A stretch of 35,514 bases of DNA from Treponema sp. GTDB lineage: Bacteria > Spirochaetota > Spirochaetia > Treponematales > Treponemataceae. The notes beneath the pieces are model-generated. The model was given only the letters and a program-made list of their open reading frames with translations. It ran no database searches and was not told the origin of the DNA. The stretch covers positions 1 through 35,514 of the forward strand of contig JAEELR010000141.1 of NCBI GenBank assembly GCA_016282835.1. Reading direction: 5' to 3'. The position numbers were made by a program, and so were the translations under genes. Numbering within the stretch: position 1 is the stretch's first letter; each line of letters opens with the position of its first letter. Positions 24,194-33,864 of this stretch are shown piece after piece.

Positions 24194-27126
24194 TTATTAT
24201 CCTTGTTTTTCATTGCCTTATATAGAATTGGAGGAAGAATAAATACTGTTGTTATTAGTGAGGTTATTAAACCTCCTATTATTGCTATAGACATGGAGCT
24301 TTGCGCATTCTTATGTAATGGGTCTATAGCAAAAGGAATCAAAGCAAATATTGTTGTTAAACTGGTAACAAGAATTGCGCGTATTTTTCCGCTTGATTCT
24401 TTTATTACACTTGAAGGGGTAAGTGTTTTAAGCTCTCTAATTGCTTCGTACAAAATAATTGCATTATTAACAGAGAGACCGAATAAAACTACGAGTGCTA
24501 TTACACTGTTTATATTTATTGTTTGTCGGAAGATAAATAGAGATAAAAATGCACCTATAAAAGCAGATGGAATTGCGCAAAGAATATATACAGGAATTGT
24601 GAAGGATTCAAATTGTGCGCCCATAACAAAATATAGAAGCAGTAAGATTATTCCAAGTAAAATTATTGCATTATTGAATAATTCTTTCAGATTTTCTTCC
24701 TCTAATGAAATTACATATTCTGATGTAGGAATTGTACGCTGGTCTTTTGTTTTGATTTTTTTGCTGTCTAATCTATTGTTTCTATAAATGATTTTGTTAT
24801 TGTTTTCTTTATGAAAGCTTCCCAGACTTTTTAATGGAACTATATTGTTATCAAGAATAATATTTGCTTCAAGTAATTGTTCAATTGTTGGAATTCAGTT
24901 TTTTGGATACATAACCTTTACAGGAATTTGTCTACCATTCTTATACATATAAGTTGAGTAAACACCTTCCAGAGTATTGTGGGCAATAATTGCTGTATTG
25001 ATGGCACCAATATTATAACGTGAGCAGGCTGTTCTATCTGGTGAAAAAATATTTTCAAAAATAAAACTGTTTGGAATAATTTCATCATCATTTTGAACTA
25101 TATTGCTAACTCTGAAATCAAGTATGTCTTCATCTTCACCGGAAACCATGTAAACATTTTTTTCAATATTGATAAGATTTGATAAAATATCTTTTCCTGA
25201 ATTGATGGAATACTCATCAGAGATAACTGAGATTAGAGAGTTTAATTGTTGTCTTGCATTTTTTATATTACTTGCTTCAAAGGAGATTTGTAATAACTCT
25301 TTTCTCAAATTTGGGTTTGAAAGTTTTTCATAATTCTTAGAGTCAATTCCGCCTGTAATACGAATCTTACTTATATCTGAATTATTATTTAATTCGTAAT
25401 AAATGGTTTCGGCATCTTGTTGTATTTTTTTTATTGAAGTGCCTTCTTCATATAATACATTTGCAGTTATTTCTTTATTGTAGGTATGAGGTAATAATTC
25501 TTTCTTTAAAGCGAAAAATAATATAAGTCCAGCTAAAGTACAAGATAAAAGAATCAGGCTGCCTAAATATTTTTTATTAAAAAACAGATTTAATTTTTTC
25601 TCGTATAATGCTTCAAGTTTATTCAGCTTAATTCCATTGGAGAATTTATTTTTTGATAAAAATAAATAATAGGTAGACGGGATATAAGTCATAGCCAATA
25701 TACACGAAAATCCGATAGAAGAAATTACAGCTATGGAAATATCTTTAAATAGTTTTCCGAGTATTCCATTTAAAAAGAAAAATGGTATAAAAACAATAAT
25801 TGTTGTAAGAGCAGAGCCTATAGAAGAGAGTGAAACTTCATTTGTTGAAGAAATAACAATTTCTGCAAGATTATTTCTGGAATTCAACTTTTTATGAATA
25901 TTCTCAATTACAACAGTAGCCGGGTCAACAACCATTCCTATTCCAACGGTTATACCAGAAAGTGAAAGAATATTAATTGTTCTTCCAAAAAATCTAAGTA
26001 TAATTATTGAAAACAAAATTGAGAGAGGTATCATGCTTGCAGCAAGTAAAGAGGTTTTTGCAGTTTTAAAGAATACAAATAAAATTATAAAGGTTATTAA
26101 AATTCCAATAATTGCTGAAATAAGCAGATTTATTATTGCAGATTTTAGTTGAAGAGATTGATCGTTTATTAATTCAAAAGAAAAATAGTTTCCGTATAAA
26201 TAATTAAGATTGTCTACTTCTGCCTGTATTGCTTTTGATACAGCAACAGGACTTGAATCTGATTTTTTAAATATAGATATGCTTATACATTCTTCTCCGT
26301 TATACATAAAGAATGAGTCTTTATCTTTATTGCTGTTTTCAACTGTTCCTATGTCACCTAACCGTATAATACCGGTATTTGAATTTAAAACAGGTATTTG
26401 TGTAATTTCTGACAGATTATCGAATAAGCCAGAGGTTTTAAAAACAAATTCTTTATTTCCTTCAGTTATTAAGCCTGCAGGATATTCAAAATTGGATTCA
26501 GCAATTATGTCTGAAACACTTTGAATAGATAATAGACTGCTTTCAGTTTTTTCTTTATTTAAAATAACATGAACTTCTTCTTTTAATCCGCCAGAAACGG
26601 AAACGGAAGAAACTCCCGATAATCTTTGAAGTCTTGGCTTGATATCATAATCTACAATGTATCTGCCATATTGCAAATCTGAATCACGGCTTTTTACACA
26701 AAGTGTAAAGTCTTCTGTCTGACTCGGATTAAATATTTTTACATTTGGTTTTTCGCAGTTAGAGGGTAAAGATTCAAAGCAGGCATCTATTATTTCCCTG
26801 CATTCTGTAAGAGCCAGTTCGACCTTTGAATTCCAATGCAATTCAATTGTAATTAAAGAAATACCGTCTCTGGTTACAGATTCAATATTCTTAACTCCCT
26901 TTAAAGAAGATACAGAATCTTCTATAGGAATTGTTACCAGTTTTTTCATTTCAGAAGCGGGGATTCCTTCAAATTGAGTGGTTACTAGCAGGTGTCGCTC
27001 TCCAATAAGAGGCAGGAAATCAATCTTTATAGAAAAAATACTTATAAATCCACATAGAACTATGCAGAGAATTAGCATAATAACAGAGATTGCATGATTT
27101 ACACAAAAAGTAATTATTCGTTTCAT
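24190..27126 (-). pseudogene. RND efflux permease interrupted by one in-frame TGA
   Basis: A start at 27126 and a stop at 24190 define 978 codons, the right length for an RND permease and close to its 971-residue neighbour. Codon 744 (24897-24895) is TGA. The sequence after it stays in the same frame and remains RND-like (IPTIEQLLEANIILDNN, VPLKSLGSF, then MGAQFESF and GLSVNNAIILYE), so it is one gene with a single nonsense codon, not two genes. The first part holds helix 1, the porter loop and a helix-4 motif VVDPATVVIENI (Asp401). Without read-through the product would stop in the second periplasmic loop and lose the last six helices. Possible explanations are a recent mutation, a sequencing error, or read-through. 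Start and stop overlap neighbouring genes by four bases each. Confidence 0.85.
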
Positions 27127-28652
27127 GATTTATTATACGAAAACAGTAATTCCTCCTTCATTTTATTGCCCAGATTATCCATTATGGAATCATTAAATGT
27201 AAAACGGATTAATCCCTCTGCTCGGTATACCTGAACAGTAAGGTCAAGGCAAATTACGGCCAGATTCCATTCTGAGGTATCTTCTTGTGTAAATTGAAAT
27301 GAGCCTATTGGAGAAGCTTCGTATTCAGCACTTGTGTAAAAATGACATTTTTCAATTATTACACTAAGGCAGGAATTTGTTGGATTAATTTTAATGCCGG
27401 ATAAAACCGATGGAATATCTAATCCTTGTGCTTCTTTTGAAATCCTGAATATGCAATAAAGATTTAAATTTTTTGTTACATACTCAGATTGACCTACAGG
27501 TTGACTACCTGTATATTCAACCGGAATATTCAGAAAGTTGTAGACATTACTATAATCTATCGGGAAAAATTTATTTTCTGTTGTAGCACCTTCTTCTGTT
27601 AAGAAATAGCCTTTTATAAACTCTACAGGTCTATTCTTTTCTTTTGAGAAAATAATATTATAGGTTTGTTTATCTGGCACCTTTTGAGAATAAACATCTG
27701 ATAAACCGCCATTTATTGTTAGTGTATATGGTGTATTCCATTCTGGAGTTTCAGATAATGAAATGGTTAATGATTTAGATGTTTTCCAGTCTGGTATATA
27801 GGATACTCGTAATTCGGGATAAATTGATATATATGAGGAAATAGTATCAATAGAAACTTCATTTGAAAAATCAATTCTAAATGCAGCATTATTAGAAGCC
27901 TCTATAGTTAATGAACTATCTATTTCAGATTCATTTTCATCAATTAAAAAGACTTTATATGAAAATGGATATTGGGTTTTTGGACAATAAATAAAATTAC
28001 TTTTGTAATCAGCCCGCATGCAGTTGTTTTGGGTATCTACTAAGGATGTATTAATTGTAATAGTATAAGTTGTATTTTTACTTAAGTTTTTTTCAAAAAC
28101 AATTTCCACAGAGCTGTCATCAACACCCCAGATGCAAAAGAATGGAATTGAAGGTGTTATAGAAAAAGCTTCTGCAAACGATTTTTTATTAACGGGTTCT
28201 GAAAAAACAATTTTTGGAGAGAAAGATAATGAAGTGACTTCAGATTCATTTTCTGGTGTTACAGAAAGAATATGTGGTGGTATATTTTCCTCCTTTATTG
28301 AAAACTTATATATATAAGGATGCTCCAGAGAATGTCCTTTTGTATCTTCAAGCTCTGTAGAAATCTCAACTGTGTAATCGTGTTTTGCATCAATTTTTTC
28401 AGTGGGGTAGAAATAAAAAACTTTTTCCGAAAACTTAAAAGAACCTTTAATTTCAATATCATCTTTATAAAATGAAAAAGCTTCTAAACATTTATTTTCG
28501 TTTGGCTCACTTGATAAGGAAACTTTAATAAAGTTTTCTTTATATGAAACATCTGTAACTGTAATATAGGGTATTACTTGATTTGCGCAGGAAATGAAAA
28601 TGAAAATTAGTACAACTGAAAGAATAATTAATTTGTCATAAAGTTTACGCAT
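27123..28652 (-). CDS. Lipoprotein with SbsA-type (Big_5) Ig-like domains
   Basis: The 509-residue product has a lipoprotein signal ending FISC (Cys22). It contains at least three Ig-like repeats of the Big_5/SbsA type, recognisable by TYTITINTSLVDTQ, YTLTINGGLSDVYSQ, YTVEISTELEDTKGH and segments such as SPKIVFSEPVNKKSF. Such domains usually act as extracellular or periplasmic spacers and adhesive modules, not enzymes. A clear AAGGAGT precedes the ATG. The start overlaps the previous lipoprotein gene by 25 bases and the stop overlaps the RND gene by four (ATGA), so it is translated as part of the pump operon. An Ig-like lipoprotein locked between adaptor and permease suggests a structural role in the export complex, but this is inference. 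Confidence 0.87.
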   Translation of the reverse strand: MRKLYDKLIILSVVLIFIFISCANQVIPYITVTDVSYKENFIKVSLSSEPNENKCLEAFSFYKDDIEIKGSFKFSEKVFYFYPTEKIDAKHDYTVEISTELEDTKGHSLEHPYIYKFSIKEENIPPHILSVTPENESEVTSLSFSPKIVFSEPVNKKSFAEAFSITPSIPFFCIWGVDDSSVEIVFEKNLSKNTTYTITINTSLVDTQNNCMRADYKSNFIYCPKTQYPFSYKVFLIDENESEIDSSLTIEASNNAAFRIDFSNEVSIDTISSYISIYPELRVSYIPDWKTSKSLTISLSETPEWNTPYTLTINGGLSDVYSQKVPDKQTYNIIFSKEKNRPVEFIKGYFLTEEGATTENKFFPIDYSNVYNFLNIPVEYTGSQPVGQSEYVTKNLNLYCIFRISKEAQGLDIPSVLSGIKINPTNSCLSVIIEKCHFYTSAEYEASPIGSFQFTQEDTSEWNLAVICLDLTVQVYRAEGLIRFTFNDSIMDNLGNKMKEELLFSYNKS

Positions 28653-30070
28653 AATGACTCCTTCATATATTCACCGGATTTGTTTTTTATACCATTTTCT
28701 CCTCCTGTTATATTAATCTTATAATATACAGGTCTGTCTTGATTTCCTTTTGATAAATCTTTTAGATCAATTCTCATTTTATCGTTTGTTGAATTCCATG
28801 ATATAGAACTTATTGAAGGATTACTTTCTGTGTTAGGGAAAACAAGCGAGATGTTAATACTGTTTTCTGCTATATATTTGAATTCTGCTTCAATCGGAGT
28901 TGATAATTCAATTGTTATCGATATTTTGTTTTGACCTGTAGGAAGTTCAATCGTATTTATTATAGAAGCATCTTGTCCATCATATATAATTGTATCATCT
29001 GTTCCCTGTTGAGAGTGTTCCTGATAGATTTTATTTATTGTAATATAATTATTTGCAGATTTGAAAAGTTTTATGAATTCTTCTTTCAGTGTATGCCCAT
29101 TATTATCCTTTGCATTTGTTGATAACAGCATTTTATATTGGGTATCAAGCTTAAAATCAGCAGAAGGAATGTAAATAAATTTTTTATCATCTGAATCAGG
29201 CAACTTTATTAAATCACCCTTTAAAGCAGGTGAAAATGTAAGAGAATTTCTTATTGAATCATAATCCATAGATTTTGAAAAAATAAATCCAATCGCCTGC
29301 CCGTTAACTATTAAAGATAAATCTCTATTAAGCCATGTATAGGTGTTTTCAAAAATTGAAACAATATCTGTAGAAACAACATAAGGGATTTCAGTGTCAT
29401 CAGGTGTTTTGAAAAATCCGGAATTCTTTTTGTTAATATAATAATTTTCATTTGATTTTAAATTTTCAAAATTCCATTCAAAAAAAGTATTAATCTGCCA
29501 GTTTTCGAGCGGAGCTATTGTAACTTTGTTATTGTTAAAAATTGTTTCATATTCAACATGCGGAGATAACTTGAAATTTTCATTAAATGAAACCTGATTA
29601 ATCTCTTTGTTGAATGTAAACTCTATTGGTGTTTTTTCTGAAATAGTCGTCCCATCTTTAATGGAAACAGATGTTAATTTAAATAGCTTTTCTTTATCTC
29701 CATAAGTAAAATATCTTGCATAATCTACCTTGTAATTTCCGTTATCTTTTGTGTAAACTGTACCTTGAACAGTAAGCTCGTATGGTAGTCCTTTTTTCCA
29801 GCCCTCAGAAGGATTTATTAAGCAATAGTTTTCTTTCCATGTTATATCAATATTTACAGCTTTTTCATTTTCCTTTAAAACAATACATTTTTCATTATCC
29901 GTTGTTTTTGGTGTATAAGAAAAATCAATCGATATATAGTTTTTAGAAAAATAACGTTGATTTTCTGATATATTAAAGGATATCTCTAAATCCTTAAACT
30001 CAATAAATGAACATGAATAAATTAATAAGGGGAGGAGAAGTAGTAACGATCTATTTTTTTGTTTCAACAT
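28628..30070 (-). CDS. Lipoprotein with SbsA-type Ig-like domains (paralogue of the next gene)
   Basis: The 480-residue product has a lipoprotein signal ending IYSC (Cys20). Ig-like modules are visible from strand patterns such as TPIEFTFNKEINQVSF, QAIGFIFSKSMDYDSI and YKMLLSTNAKDNNGHTL, the Big_5/SbsA type seen in the following gene, so the two are probably old tandem duplicates. GGAAGGA lies four bases before the ATG. The start overlaps the adaptor gene by 20 bases. It probably sits on a membrane surface next to the pump. Function is unknown; a spacer or a substrate-docking module of the efflux assembly is possible. Confidence 0.85.
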   Translation of the reverse strand: MLKQKNRSLLLLLPLLIYSCSFIEFKDLEISFNISENQRYFSKNYISIDFSYTPKTTDNEKCIVLKENEKAVNIDITWKENYCLINPSEGWKKGLPYELTVQGTVYTKDNGNYKVDYARYFTYGDKEKLFKLTSVSIKDGTTISEKTPIEFTFNKEINQVSFNENFKLSPHVEYETIFNNNKVTIAPLENWQINTFFEWNFENLKSNENYYINKKNSGFFKTPDDTEIPYVVSTDIVSIFENTYTWLNRDLSLIVNGQAIGFIFSKSMDYDSIRNSLTFSPALKGDLIKLPDSDDKKFIYIPSADFKLDTQYKMLLSTNAKDNNGHTLKEEFIKLFKSANNYITINKIYQEHSQQGTDDTIIYDGQDASIINTIELPTGQNKISITIELSTPIEAEFKYIAENSINISLVFPNTESNPSISSISWNSTNDKMRIDLKDLSKGNQDRPVYYKINITGGENGIKNKSGEYMKESLCVNFMTN

Positions 30071-31388
30071 ATTGTCCTTCCTTTAAAAATGGCGAAGGTT
30101 TGTTTACAACAACATCCCCTTCATTAAGTCCTGAATCAATCCAAATAAATCCGTCTTTATGTGCTTTAATATTTATTGTTTTTTGTATAAGTAAATTATT
30201 AACAACACAGAATACTTTTGCATTTTTTTCATCATTAGAAAGAAGAACTGTGTCTTTAATACAAGGAAAACTATTTTGTTCACCTTTTTGAATTGAACAT
30301 TTTATGAACATTCCAGGTTTTATTTTGCCGTCTTTATTTTTTAAGACTGTTTTTACAGAAAAATTACCACTTTGCGGATCTGCTACAGGAGAAATTTCAT
30401 CTATTTTAGAATTCAATGATTTATTTAGTGAAGGAATTGAAATATTCATAGAAGCTCCAATTTCAAAATTCACCATATCCTGTTCCTGTACGTAGAAAAC
30501 TCCATATACAGATGCTGTATCGATTATAGTAATTATTTTTTCGTTCTCTTTTACATATTCTCCGTTTTCAAAATATTTTGTACCTACAATTCCATCAACA
30601 GGGGAGTGTATTGTTAATTCTTCAATAAGTTTGTTTATAGAATTTAGCTTTTGTTTTGCAGAGTTTACCTGCGCTTTTGCTGAATCAACTTGTGACAAGG
30701 CAGATTTTATATTCAGTTCAATTAGTTGATTTTTTCTTTCTTCCAGATTGTCGGATGGTGTTATTCCGTTTTGAATTAAATCAATATTTCGTAAACCAAG
30801 TGATGATATTTCTAATTCTTTTTTCAGAACGGCAATTTCTGTTTCTAGAGATGAAATACTTATTTTTAATTTTTCAAGTTCTACATCAGTGGTACCACCA
30901 ATATCATGTAATCGTTCAGAGCTTTCTAAATCTTTTTGTTTGGATTCTAATTCAAGATTTTTCTGTTTAATTGTCATTTCTGATTTTTCAAGAGATAAAA
31001 GACGGCTCTCAATAGATAATTTCTGATCTGCTACATTTACGTTTTGAATGGCTAAAGCTGCGTTTGCAGACTCAAGGGTGCTTAAACATTGTTCTTTTTC
31101 TATTTCAAGTTGAACATTTCTTAAACGACAGATTGTTTGACCTTTTTTTATTGTATCACCTTCTTTCACATTGAAGGAAATTATTGTTCCAGCAACAAGG
31201 TTTGTAACATCATTTTTTGATTTATAAGATATTGTTCCGAAATTATTTAAAGTGTTATCCAAAATCTTATTTTGAACTTTAATGACATTTACAGTCATTT
31301 TAGAGTCATCCTGTTTTTTATTATTTTGCTTGCATGAAGAAAAAATAATGAATAATAATAAAAGTATTAACGATTTATTTACATGCAT
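30051..31388 (-). CDS. RND periplasmic adaptor (membrane-fusion) lipoprotein
   Basis: The chosen ATG at 31388 gives 445 residues with a lipoprotein signal ending FSSC (Cys19); a GGAGG site at 31397-31401 supports it over an in-frame start 13 codons upstream that would bury the signal. The product has the HlyD/AcrA order: a barrel-sandwich half (VAGTIISFNVKEGDTIKKGQ), a long coiled-coil hairpin (~residues 90-245), the second sandwich half (HSPVDGIVGTKYFENGEYV), a beta barrel and a membrane-proximal domain. It bridges the RND permeases to the TolC-like channel across the periplasm. The start overlaps the TolC-like gene by 14 bases, and the stop lies inside the next gene. Identification is firm; the exported substrate is unknown. 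Confidence 0.92.
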   Translation of the reverse strand: MHVNKSLILLLLFIIFSSCKQNNKKQDDSKMTVNVIKVQNKILDNTLNNFGTISYKSKNDVTNLVAGTIISFNVKEGDTIKKGQTICRLRNVQLEIEKEQCLSTLESANAALAIQNVNVADQKLSIESRLLSLEKSEMTIKQKNLELESKQKDLESSERLHDIGGTTDVELEKLKISISSLETEIAVLKKELEISSLGLRNIDLIQNGITPSDNLEERKNQLIELNIKSALSQVDSAKAQVNSAKQKLNSINKLIEELTIHSPVDGIVGTKYFENGEYVKENEKIITIIDTASVYGVFYVQEQDMVNFEIGASMNISIPSLNKSLNSKIDEISPVADPQSGNFSVKTVLKNKDGKIKPGMFIKCSIQKGEQNSFPCIKDTVLLSNDEKNAKVFCVVNNLLIQKTINIKAHKDGFIWIDSGLNEGDVVVNKPSPFLKEGQYVETKK

Positions 31389-32757
31389 CCTGCAAACCTC
31401 CAAATGGAATATCAAGCATAATTTCAATTGTTCGGGTAGACAATAAAAGATTGTTTTTTGAATCTATAAATTGTATTTTCTGAGTTGAAAGTTCAATAAG
31501 TTCATTAAGGTAATCAAGGCGTTTAACTCTGCCAGAGTTTACTTGTTCTAAACTGATTTCTAGTCTTCGTTCCTGCAGCTTTATTGTTTCATCAAATATA
31601 ATTATGTTATTTGTGTAATCATCATGCTGGGAAATTATGTCAAAGAAATTTTCATAATATTCATTTATTGTTTTTTCCCGTTCCTGCTTTTTTTGTTTAA
31701 TAGAAATTTCATTTGCTTTTAAATTATTCACATAATTTAGTTGAGGGGAAATTGTTGTAGAAACTTCATCCTTAAAATTATTCAACTTTCCTTTACTGTT
31801 TAAGCCTGCTCCTGTAGAAGTTGTCACTGGAAGTACAGGAAAATTTGAAAAAGCAATGTTAATTTTAAAGGTATAATTTGGTTGTGTTAAAGGGTATGTT
31901 TCACCGGAGAAGGATATATTTCCAGAAAAAGATACTTCCGGCATGTATTGTTTTTTAGAGTATTCATATTGTTTTTTTGCATAATATAGGGAAGCATTTA
32001 ATTTTTGAACAGCAGGACTTACTGTTTTATATCTTTCCCATAAATATTCAATGTGTTTATCTAAAAAGAACTGTGATATTTTCTCTTCAGTTTCTGGTTT
32101 TGTAAGTATTACTTCGACATCGGTAGAAAGACTTAATGCAATTTTAAATTTACGCAATAGAGCTTCATATTGACGCTTGTATTGGTCATATTCATTTTGA
32201 AGTTTTTTTACTTTTATAAGATATTCAAGATAGTCATTCTCAAGAGTTATACCCAATTCATATTCCGTCTTTAGAATTTCTAGTTGGTCATTTGCAACTT
32301 CTAAAAGTTCTTTTTTTATATGAAGCATTTCCAGTTGATTTATACATTCAAAATATTGTGCAATTATCTGAGAACGAAATTCTTTTTCACTTTGAAGATA
32401 TTCTCTATAGCTGTAAAAGCTACTCGTTTTTCCCATTTCATAAGCTAACCATTTTTTTCCTCCATCAAATAAAAACTGATTAACCGAAATAGAAAATGAA
32501 TCTGTATTAGAATCAGGTGAATTATAATTTAAGGTTTTGTTATCTGACCATGAAAATCCTAAAGTAGGAAAAAACTCTGTGATTGAACGTTTAGAAATTT
32601 TCATGGAAAGTTCTGTGTTTAATCTGTTGTAATTATATTCAGGAGAATTTATTAAAGCATATTCAGCAGCTTCTTCAGGAGAGGAAAAGGTTATCTGTGA
32701 GTAAAGACAAAAATCACAGAATATAATGAGAAATACTAAATAAATCTTTTTACTCAT
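31375..32757 (-). CDS. TolC-family outer-membrane efflux channel
   Basis: The 460-residue product has a signal peptide (MSKKIYLVFLIIFCDFCLYS) and the repeated TolC/OEP pattern: EEAAEYALINSPEYNYNRL near the start, long amphipathic helices, FFPTLGFSWSDN, VNQFLFDGGKKW in the first half and a second half-repeat from ~residue 240 (VQKLNASLYYAKKQYEYSK). Trimers of such proteins form the outer-membrane duct of tripartite pumps. The ATG overlaps the stop of the preceding small lipoprotein by four bases (ATGA), and the adaptor gene starts inside its last codons. The operon therefore encodes channel, adaptor and permeases in order. The family is clear, the substrate is not. Confidence 0.9.
   Translation of the reverse strand: MSKKIYLVFLIIFCDFCLYSQITFSSPEEAAEYALINSPEYNYNRLNTELSMKISKRSITEFFPTLGFSWSDNKTLNYNSPDSNTDSFSISVNQFLFDGGKKWLAYEMGKTSSFYSYREYLQSEKEFRSQIIAQYFECINQLEMLHIKKELLEVANDQLEILKTEYELGITLENDYLEYLIKVKKLQNEYDQYKRQYEALLRKFKIALSLSTDVEVILTKPETEEKISQFFLDKHIEYLWERYKTVSPAVQKLNASLYYAKKQYEYSKKQYMPEVSFSGNISFSGETYPLTQPNYTFKINIAFSNFPVLPVTTSTGAGLNSKGKLNNFKDEVSTTISPQLNYVNNLKANEISIKQKKQEREKTINEYYENFFDIISQHDDYTNNIIIFDETIKLQERRLEISLEQVNSGRVKRLDYLNELIELSTQKIQFIDSKNNLLLSTRTIEIMLDIPFGGLQDACK
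31397..31401 (-). promoter_or_regulatory. Ribosome binding site deciding the adaptor start
   Basis: GGAGG on the minus strand lies eight bases before the ATG at 31388, inside the TolC-like gene. The resulting protein begins directly with a lipoprotein signal. Confidence 0.75.
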
Positions 32758-33248
32758 TTCTTTTCTTTATATAATTTTGTTGATTTCTTGATAAACCTTT
32801 TTATTTCTTTAGTAATTCGCTGGGAGATTTTATACTGAGTTTTACTTGAAATAATTGTTTCAGAAGTTTCAATATAAAAACCTTTTTGCATAACTAAATT
32901 AACAGAATCATAAAGATAGTAGGAGACATATATAGAGTTTTTCTGTTCAATTTTATAGAAAAAAGAGCGTTGTATAATTTCAATATCTAATTGTAAAGGA
33001 ATTGTGTTTTCCTGCTCTGTTGAGCCAAGAATAGATTCTACAATTGCATATATCTGATCTGCAATATCAGTATCTAAAACCTTGTCATTAGAGACGGTAA
33101 CATCATTTATTTCTATGCCATAAGTCGTGTTCTTATCAGGATATTTTTCATATCCACTTCCTGAGCTTAAAGAAACACAAGAGGTAAAAAATAAGAATGT
33201 CAAAATTGACATACAGCATAATAATACTAGGGATTTAATAGTTTTCAT
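32754..33248 (-). CDS. Small lipoprotein of the efflux operon, unknown function
   Basis: With the ATG at 33248 the product has 164 residues and a lipoprotein signal ending FFTSC (Cys24); a GTG four codons upstream would extend it without benefit. The mature part has mixed strands and helices (YGIEINDVTVSNDKVL, IPLQLDIEIIQRSFFY) and ends in a strongly basic helix (RITKEIKRFIKKSTKLYKEK). I do not recognise a family; the general shape recalls small accessory lipoproteins of envelope machines. It overlaps the preceding TPR lipoprotein gene by 14 bases and the TolC-like gene by four (ATGA), so it is likely a stoichiometric part of the same assembly. No strong Shine-Dalgarno is visible, consistent with translational coupling. 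Confidence 0.78.
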   Translation of the reverse strand: MKTIKSLVLLCCMSILTFLFFTSCVSLSSGSGYEKYPDKNTTYGIEINDVTVSNDKVLDTDIADQIYAIVESILGSTEQENTIPLQLDIEIIQRSFFYKIEQKNSIYVSYYLYDSVNLVMQKGFYIETSETIISSKTQYKISQRITKEIKRFIKKSTKLYKEKK

Positions 33249-33852
33249 TTTCAGTCTCACTTTTTATATTTGAATTTTCCAGTACTTTTGCTTTTTGAAG
33301 ATAAAGTTTTTCTTTTTCATCCATGCCTAAGAGACCCCAGGTCATTGCAGCTGAATTAAAAACTTTAGCTGCATCTTGTAAGCATACTTCAGCATTATTT
33401 AACATAATTAACTGTTCATCGATTTTTTCTTTTTTTTGTGAAAGTAGAGAGTATAAATAAAAAATACGCCAGTCGGTCATATTCAGCGATATCTCTTTCT
33501 CTAATTCTTCTTCAGCAAGTTCATAATTTCCGGAAACAATGTCACATCTGATTTTCCAAATTCTTGCTTCAGTAAAATCTTTATTCTTCTTAAGAATTTT
33601 ATCCAGAAGCTTTGAGCATTCTTCATAATCATTCTGAAAGAAATAAATTTTTGCTGTTAGAAAGTCAATTTGAGGAGATGATTTTCCAGCCTGCTTTGCA
33701 AGCTTTAAAATTGCGAGGGCCTGGTCAAGGTTTTTTGAAGAGTATTCTTCCAGTGCGGAAAGATACAGCTTTGTTGTGTCTTCATTATTCTTTTTACATG
33801 AGGATATAAAAAATAAGGAAAACAAGAGAAATATAATAAAACTTTTTTTCAT
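33235..33852 (-). CDS. TPR lipoprotein of the efflux operon
   Basis: The 205-residue product has a lipoprotein signal ending FISSC (Cys19). Tetratricopeptide-like helical pairs fill the rest (LYLSALEEYSSKNLDQALAI, DFLTAKIYFFQNDYEECSKL, ARIWKIRCDIVSGNYELAEE). Such superhelices dock peptides or other proteins, here probably on the periplasmic side of a membrane. The gene lies 12 bases after the first operon gene, without an obvious Shine-Dalgarno, and overlaps the next lipoprotein gene by 14 bases. No enzymatic motif is seen. Its role in the pump operon is unknown. Confidence 0.82.
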   Translation of the reverse strand: MKKSFIIFLLFSLFFISSCKKNNEDTTKLYLSALEEYSSKNLDQALAILKLAKQAGKSSPQIDFLTAKIYFFQNDYEECSKLLDKILKKNKDFTEARIWKIRCDIVSGNYELAEEELEKEISLNMTDWRIFYLYSLLSQKKEKIDEQLIMLNNAEVCLQDAAKVFNSAAMTWGLLGMDEKEKLYLQKAKVLENSNIKSETENENY

Positions 33853-33864
33853 AGGATAAACTTT

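Noticed and set aside
24624..24897. Selenocysteine or a frameshift as explanation of the split RND gene
   Set aside because: The two halves are in the same frame, so no shift is needed, and I see no stable hairpin just after the TGA of the kind used for selenocysteine insertion.
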